Of a DNA stretch of 64,000 nucleotides, positions 42,101 to 51,100 are shown one piece after another (position 1 is the stretch's first letter; every line of letters begins with the position of its first letter). The notes below the pieces were generated by a model that saw only the letters and a program-made list of their open reading frames with translations, was not told the DNA's origin and made no database searches. Origin of the DNA: Saxidomus purpurata. Lineage: Eukaryota > Mollusca > Bivalvia > Venerida > Veneridae. The position numbers were made by a program, and so were the translations under genes. Where the stretch lies: the NCBI GenBank assembly GCA_022818135.1, contig JAFMSR010000001.1:1155921-1219920 (forward strand). The letters run 5' to 3'.

Positions 42101-45100
42101 TCTCCAGCATGAATAAAATATGATTTTGCAGTACACTACAGAATATATGACCTGATGATCTAGTTTATGTTATGAACGAAATGGACTAACATTTTAAGCA
42201 GTCTGCAGTTTTTCTGGAGCATAAGTAGTTTGTCATCTGCATAAAACAAGTGCAGGTATGAACCCCCTTGGGTCACAACCAGACTTTGTAACATGGCTTA
42301 ACTGGTCTGACACCCTGTCAGTAAAACAAAGAAGGAAATCAAGCAATTCAGTGTTTAAAACAGATGGATACAATGTGCAAGAATGTTGAATTCATCTGAG
42401 TGTAAGCTTTCTATGCTGTCTGTTGTTGAAATCTTAAAAAACAGCTCTGTTGATGATTTGGAAATTATCTAGTTTACTCCCGATGTGAAGAAGAATAAGA
42501 TTTCATGAAACAAGTCCTGTCTCTTATAAATGTGATTTGTCTGAGAGTCAGCTGATGCTTGTCTCATTGTGGTACTTCCTGTGTATAACAAGTGCCCCAT
42601 CTGTGGCAGATGATGTTTGAACTCTATTACAGTTATATAGTTCATACATTGAACATGTCGAATGTTGATCGTGGGACTGTTGTATCTGCTTCTATTTTTA
42701 TATGCAGATACAATAGTTTTGCAATCAACCATTGATGTATTTCCATTGTGAAATGTAAATATTTTGCATGTTAATTAGCATTTCTAATCATAATAAAATG
42801 ACTCATTTTTACGCAGGATTACAAAATCTAAAATGGAGAGATTGCGTAGCTGTTACGCTGGTGGAAATATCGGCATGTTTGATGTAAGTTACTGGTCATA
42901 TAGTAAAGTGGCCCTCAAGCAGTCGCTGACAGCCATGCAGGAACCGGCAGTAGAGGAGCTTGCGCTCAAAGTGTTCAACTCTATACTGATTTATTCTGGA
43001 GTTATAGAATCAGGTTTGTAGTCTTTTGTGTTAGAGAAATGTTGTCATTAGTGATGCTCTCTTTAACTTAATACAAAAATACGAAATACAAGAAGATGAT
43101 ACCCATTACCTTATAAATGGGAGACACTCAAAATCCCCTGAGTCATAATCCCCTTGGTCCAAAAATGGCATAGTAGTCAGAATCCCCTTGATGAATTTTA
43201 CAAGGTATTCATAATCCCCTTGATGAAATTTACAAGGTGTTCAAAATACCCTTGTACATATATTTTATGGTGTCAATCAATAGTGGAGAGAAAATCATAG
43301 CAAATAAACCTGTTGTGGATTTGGCTGATTAAAATAAAATAAAAAAAAATTTTCTGAAATTTTCTGGAAAGTATATACAATTTTATTATGTATATACACT
43401 TCTATGTTTTCACATGTCAAAATACATTCTATTATAATACAAGTACTAAGTTAACTGCATAGTACAGTAAAGTCTGTTTATAACGAACTCCTTGGGACTA
43501 TTTTAATGTGTTCCTTATATCCAGAGTTTGCTTTATCCATATACCTTTTCCATGTAAAATGATGAAAGAAAAAAATCTGGCATAAAAAATTGTTCTTTAT
43601 ATCCGGAATTTCGCTATATCCGGAGTCGTTATATAAGAAGTTCCGGAAGTAGCATCTTATTCTTTGTGAAAGTGTCTTAGCATAATAATGTGCTCAGAAG
43701 TCTGTCCTGAATTAAGAGACCACCTGTTTTAAGAGACCACCATTTCAACTTCCCTGTGTAGTCGCTTAAAACAGGTTTGACATCATTAAAATATTTAAAA
43801 CTGTCAATATGTAGTATTTATGTACTAAAATATATCTGAAACAACCAAATGGATGTGTTAAGGATCTAGTTTACACTATTTACAGGGGAGTATGGCAATG
43901 TAGACCATACAGAAATGATACAGACTGTGATGCAAAAATGCCAGGAGAACGAGACGCTTGGTAACGAGTTCTTTCTTCAGCTAATCAAACAGACAACTGA
44001 TCATCCAGGTTTGCTTGATTTATCATTTATTTAAATGCATCACATCTGTTAAAGTACATTCAATACCATATGCACACTAATGGGGAAAAATCAAATGTTA
44101 TGATATTACATTAGTCTTGTCTCAGATGTGAAATGCATGGAAATAAGGAATTCTGCACAAGTCTTAGAATTTTCTGTAGCTGCAAGTTTGCATGTTTTAC
44201 GTGTTTTAAGAAAATGTGCAGTGGGAGCAGAATGCATCCAAATGCTTTAATTGAAAACTCGGTCCAATTATGTTTTAACATTTCACTATAGATCCAAACA
44301 GCAATGTAAACAAGCGTAACTGGCAGTTGATGAGTGTGGCAACCAGCTGCATGGTGCCTAGCAACAGCCGAGTGATGAAGTACCTTAACTGTCATCTGAA
44401 GAAATGTTCCCTAGATACCACAACAGAGGAAGGAAAGTATGCACGTTTCTGTAACAAGGTGAGAACACAAATATATAGCTTATAAATAATCTTATACAGT
44501 CGAACCTGTGAACAAAGACCACCGTTGGGAAGCTACAAATGAGATCTTTGTTTGCAGGTGGTCTTTATTCACAGGTGTTTCTACTATATATGAATAGTAC
44601 ACTGTGATCTCCCTGCTGGTCTTTATTCGCAGGCTGGTCTTTATTTGCAGGGTGGTCTATAACACAGGTTTTACTGTATACTGTAAATTGGGTAATATTT
44701 GCTATGATTTAATTATTGCTTTTTTCTTGAGTTTCCCACTTCGCTAATTTAAAAATCTCATGACAGATTCATGTCTCATAGATGTATTAGAGAATTCTTC
44801 TTTTGTGAATTTAAAATTCGCAATAAGTCTGTCTGCTCACAAATCGCAAAATACCCGTCACACGAAAATTACCCAAGTTACAGTGATGCTGGCTGTACTT
44901 GCGAAACTTAAGAAACAGTGCCTCACAGTTTCAATACATTTAGGGTAAAAAATCTTATCCATAGATCAAAAGCATATACCTATTACCCATAATTACATTT
45001 TCAAACCCATAGGACAAATATGTAGTTATAGTTTTTTCTGTATATTTATCTTTCAAGTGTTTAACAAGAACGCAAGAAAAGAAGAAGCGCAAGTTCCCGC

Positions 45101-48100
45101 CATCGTCCAAGGAGATAGAATGTATAATATCTCGTAAGCCAATCAACGAGAAGGTGTTCCTGCTGAATGGTGATCACAGAATCGTTGAGTTTGATGCAGC
45201 TGCTGTCTGTGGCGAGGTCAGTGCCATCTTAACACTGCTTCAAAAAAAAAAATTGAATTGTACATATATAAAGACATTGTTTCATATCATTGTCTAAATC
45301 AAGTACATGTACGGCTAATAGAGCATTGTTGTCTACATAAGTGTTATTAAAAATGATTTTAGTTATGTCATCAAGTGGAACCAAGCTAATATTTTTTTTA
45401 TAATTAGTTAATTGAACTTCAAAATTATCATTCCTGTGTAATAGTATAGAGAGACATGGTAAAGTTTAGTATCAGTTTAACAGATAAAAGTAATATGGTC
45501 TGTCAGTTGTGCATGTCTCAAAATGATGATGATTATGATGATGATGATGATGATGCATGTTTATTGGTGAATAATTTATAGTCAAACAAGATGATGAAAG
45601 AATGACGTCAATAAACATATTAGAAAGGCAAACACTAAAGTGTTGCCAAAATATCTGTCTGTATATTCGAATATTTGTTTGGAAGACTAATCATATATTC
45701 AACATACTAAAATCGCCATTTGTTGACACCCCGTCATCAAAACTGCACTTTTTTGTCAGGTTTATATCTCTGCCCAGTACGGAAGACTCATTCTGTTTTC
45801 AGACAGGATTTTGAGACGACATTCATTTCCCTCCTTTTGTTACACAATTCAGTATTTTTTAAGTAAACAACCAGACATGATGTTGCAAGGTTTTGTAAAC
45901 ATTCATATCTTTAGAAAAGTTCCATCTTCATTCTATAGCTCATCCTTTCTAGAAAAACAAATTCTCTGGAGGCTATTGAATCATTACTCACTGATAAATA
46001 TTTTGAACAAAATAGATATTTCACTTGAAATAGTCTTTGACATGCATGGGAATCATTTAACTTGATACTTGACAAAAAGCATTACACTGATAGACTGGTG
46101 CTTTTTTTCAGTATCTCTTTCTAGATAAAGATAAAATCTTTTATGATGGTGCATAGTAAATCTTTTGAAACCAGTCCAATTTTCTTTTGATATAAAAGAC
46201 TAGACATAAGTATGGTTCTGTGGTTTGTTAGATATTTCATCCCATTGATGCAGCAAGGCCATAATTCTTATTTTGATAATAGTTCCAACCAATTGGTGCT
46301 GAAGTGATGATTTGTTAAGTATTGTCCAAGGAAATATGTATGTTGTGTGAATAACATTCTAACATGATCTGCAACCTTTCCTATATTAATTTAGATGAAA
46401 AAAATTTGCACATTATTTTACGATAAAATAAATCAGATTTTCCACGGGCAACACAATGGGGTAAATGATGCACGCATACAATTGTATTCCAAGTTATATT
46501 GAAATGAATGTTGCTAAGAGATGAACATAGCTCGGTTAATTTTTCAAAGACAACAATGTGTGTTAGAATTCCGGTATTTTATCGTTGAATAAAATACATT
46601 CATGAGTTCTGATGCAAAATATTTTAATCACTTATGCTATGCACTCGAGATTTAATTACTACGCATCCAAACTTCTGACTGTGTTGAAATCAACAATAAC
46701 ATACAGGGACACATTTCTTATTTCTTAAATAACATTCATAGTTTGCGAGTTATATACGCAAATTACCCCTACCCCTTATTGGCAAGATGATAAAGACTGC
46801 ACCCTAGACATTGGGCCGTTTGTTTGATAAAAGGGGGTTTTATTGGCACTTTACAGAAATGACTACAGCATATTTGGTATACAGGGAAAGGCTATGAATT
46901 TACTTTAAAAAAAGAAAATGATTTCTGTCTAATGTTTATATATGAAACAGAGTCAATGCCCCACTGAGTGATACTTTTTGCTATTTCAGGTACTAAAAAC
47001 AGTGAAAGCAAAAATAGGGATGAGATCTGATGCTGAATGTTTTGCCCTGTATGAAGTTACAAGTGGGTCTTCGGGTAATATTCCAATGTTAATATCTGTA
47101 TAGAATGATAAAACATGTTTCTTGATCACTGTATTGTTACTGACCGGCTGTTTGTCTTCGGTAAAGAATACCACTGTTTGCCGAGTTGAAAATGTACCAG
47201 TTCTTTGTAAACTGAGTGCAGAAAGGTAATATCAATTTAAATTGAAATGTGTCAATGTGGAAAATTGAATCAACTTGCGTGACATGTCTGAGCAACTTAG
47301 GTAATAAAAATAATTCACATAACAAAAAATTGGATCACTGCCAGTAGTACCCTCTTTATAGTGTGTACTAGTAATCCACATGATTGCATGCTGTACAAGA
47401 GTATATGAGCCAGTATAGTTATGCCTGGAAATATTTATGTCTGTTTCATGTACTATCATGTTGTATATAATTTCAGAACGCTGTATGAATGCAGACGAAC
47501 GTATGTCAGACACACTGAGTAAATGGGAAAGGATATCAAAGGGTGCATCAACACGAGAAATGAAGCTGGTCTTCAAAGTAAGCATCAGTATACATGTGTA
47601 TGCAGTACATATACCATATATAGATAAGTCAGAGTCCACAGTGAAGAGATATAACCTTACCTTCAATTAGCTAGTTTCATTTGATGTCTAGATTAACTGT
47701 TTAGCTCCTTTGTCAAAGAAAGTTCAAGTGTTACATCAGGCAGACTGCTTTGTGGTAATCAGAAATACCCAGTCGTACATGTACATTTTTGTAATCTGTA
47801 CAATCATTGAAAATTGTATCATAATAAGACATATTGCACATGTACCGCCTGACCATAACCTTTCAGAAACAACTTATGCAGAAAATGTGTACTACATTAG
47901 ACAAGAAAAAACTGTTGTCTGTAAATGAATAATTTATGACTTGCATGTAATTATTCAATTTGCACATTTGTTTATTTCAGAAACGTTTGTTTATAGAGCC
48001 CTACCTGAACCCAATAGACCCCGTAGAATGTGACCTAGTGTTCCATCAGTTAATAGAAGATGTGTTTGAACACAGGGTCCCCATTACTCCACAGGATGCT

Positions 48101-51100
48101 GTAAGTATAACAGCCATGCTGTGTGAAAACCAGCCTTATTGACAGCCTCTTTTTACAACAAAACTTGAAAATATATCTCGAGGGTTGACCGCCCAACTGT
48201 CGTAAACTGTAAGAGATATTGCATTATGGTACTAATTTTCATGTTAGCGGATATGTGCGCTACTTCATGTCAGCGCTAATATTTGACCAAAAGGAAAGGC
48301 ATTCCCAAACATAAAATGACATTCATCGTATTAAAAATACCTTAATTACTATTCGACAGAACATAGATACATGCATTTTATTGTGACTGTGACAATTATT
48401 GCATTCACTTACAAATATTTTTCAGAAAGTTACAAATAGAAATATCAAATTTGTATCAAACTTTAATGCAAAAGTCAAATGTTTGTGTAAATTAATATGC
48501 ATTTCTTTATCTTCACCATTGTCCGTAAAACATTGTATATAAACACCCTCGTAGATCGCCAGTTTGCCTGGACGCGTAATTTACAATGTCATCATAAAAA
48601 GACATTTCACTGTGTCAAAACAAACAATATCAAAAATCTGTACTTATCTAGTGTATATGAATATAAGACATGATAAACAAATTGTATGTTTGAACATGTC
48701 AGGTTATTTGCGGGTTGGGATTACTTACGAACCTCAGGCATCAGCCATCACGAAGTAAGGGTCCTACGTATAACAGCCATGAACTGAATACCGTAGTCCA
48801 TCAAACAAATGTTTTATTTTTAGAAAATAATTTTGTGTTTTGTATTTGTATCGTAAAGAAAACGCTTTTTGGGGAAATCGCTCATTTCTTATTTTGCGCT
48901 GCCGATGGTGCGCTTATTCAAGTAAGCGCTAATAAGTCGAAACTTCTTCAAAATAAGTACACTTACAGTATATAAAACAAAGAAGGACTTACAACACTTA
49001 TGTGGTCAACCCTCAATATTTATTTTGATAATTAGTTCGAAATTATTCAGAAATATTATTTTGCAATGTAAACTGCACATTCAAAGCCAAAATGTTTACC
49101 TTGATATACTTTGTTGGCAATTACTATACATAGTACAGAGCCATGGGTGTGATAAAAAGACCTGTCACTAAATGTTACAGAAATCCAACATGAGATTGCT
49201 AAATTGTTGTGTTTATTTCCAGGTGCGTCTTTGTGCCTTAAAAATCCAGTCAGAGAGTGAAGAAATTAAACCCAGTGATATAGATTATAGGTATGTCTTA
49301 TCATTTTCTTAAACAACAGTATTGTGTTAACTTTAATGTGAAGTCCTCGTGTTAGATGTTTCATTTCATTTAAGCATGCTGCTACAACTCGTTTAGACCT
49401 GATCGTGCTTAGATTATAATCTTGAGTGCATATAGCAGTAAATTTATATTCTTTTCTGTGGCGGTAACTAATATTGCTGTAAAATACATTAGAAATATCA
49501 CGTATTCAATGTAATATCTTATTTTGTCATCTTAGATGAATATCTTAATTGTTCATCAGAACTGATAGTGTTGTTTGTTAAATTTTCAATTGTTTGTAAT
49601 TTAGTTTCCACGTATATATTATTCTACATTTATATCGTGTATCTTTTGAGGCCCACATGGAAGATTTGGTTATCTGAATGTGTAGCCTCGTAAAAAGAAA
49701 ATATTATTATCATTATTATTATTATAATAACTTTACATGTATATCTTGATCCATTTACTGTTGAAATACAGTGAGCTGTTGTCTTGTTTGAGAAGCCACT
49801 TATCATAGATAGCTATTTATACATCCCTACCATCCCTACAGATGAATGCTCCTGTACTCCTCAGTCCTCACACAGGTACTTTAAATAGTCGCCATAGTTA
49901 CAGGCATAATAGTGTCTATTCTATATTTATATTCCTCACAGTTCAGTGATGCGGATCTTACCACGTGATATGAGACCACATGTACGGCTCGAGGACATTG
50001 TCATCCTGCACAAGTCTATGGCAGATCTAATACCGAGTCAAGCTGTACTCCAGTTCATCGAGGTCCTGAAATCATGGCCGTTGTTTGGTGCTTCCGTATA
50101 TGATATTTCAGTAAGTATCCTACAGTTTATAAAACCAAATGATACTGTAGGGTAAACGCACGTTTTTTCATGTTAAAACATCTGCAACCCGTGGTTGGTG
50201 CCCGAGCCCGTTAGGGGCAGCCAACATATCCCGAGGGTTTCTGCAGGTGTTATAACACGAATAAACGTTCGTTAGCGCTATTCTAGCATAAATAGCATAA
50301 AAAAATCATAGAAATAAAAAGAAACGCTCTTACTGGGGCGGCGCTCAATAATGCGCGGGACAACGTCCGTGTTGTTTACGCCATATTTATGGCGTCACCA
50401 GCGGTTTTTAAGCCCGGCACTGTTGACGCCGTACATGATGTAAGACTTGGAAGACAGGTCCATTGTTTACAATGGCCCTGTACTGCGCATAAATGAAAAC
50501 CGGTTATAACGGCGCGTGAATCTCCCGTTAACACACATTTTTTCTCCGGTTAAAACACCGGCAAAATGGGCAAAAACAGCACATTTTATGCTAGAATGTA
50601 GGGTAACGCACGTTTTCGTGTTATAACATCTGCAGAACCGTGGGATGGTTGGTGCCCGAGCCCGTTAGGCGAGGGCACCAACATATCCCGAGGGTTTCTG
50701 CAGGTGTTATAACAAAAAACGGGTGCGTTAACGCTATTCTAGCATAAATAGCATAAAAAAATCATAAAAATAAAAATGAAATGCTCTTACTGGTACGACG
50801 TTCAATAATGCGCGGGACAACGTCCCTGTTGTTTACGCCATATTTATGACGTCACCAGCGGTTTTTAAGCCCGGCACTGTTGACGCCGTACATGATGTAA
50901 GACTTGGGAGACAGGTCCATTGTTTACAATGGCCCTGTACTGCGCATAAATGAAAACGGGTTATAACGGCGCGTGAATCTCCCCGTTAACACACGTTTTT
51001 TCTCCTGTTAAAACACCGGCAAAATGAGCAAAAACAGCACATTTTATCCTAGAATATTGATGAATATAATACCGGTAATTTATAACTGGTCTGAAATACA

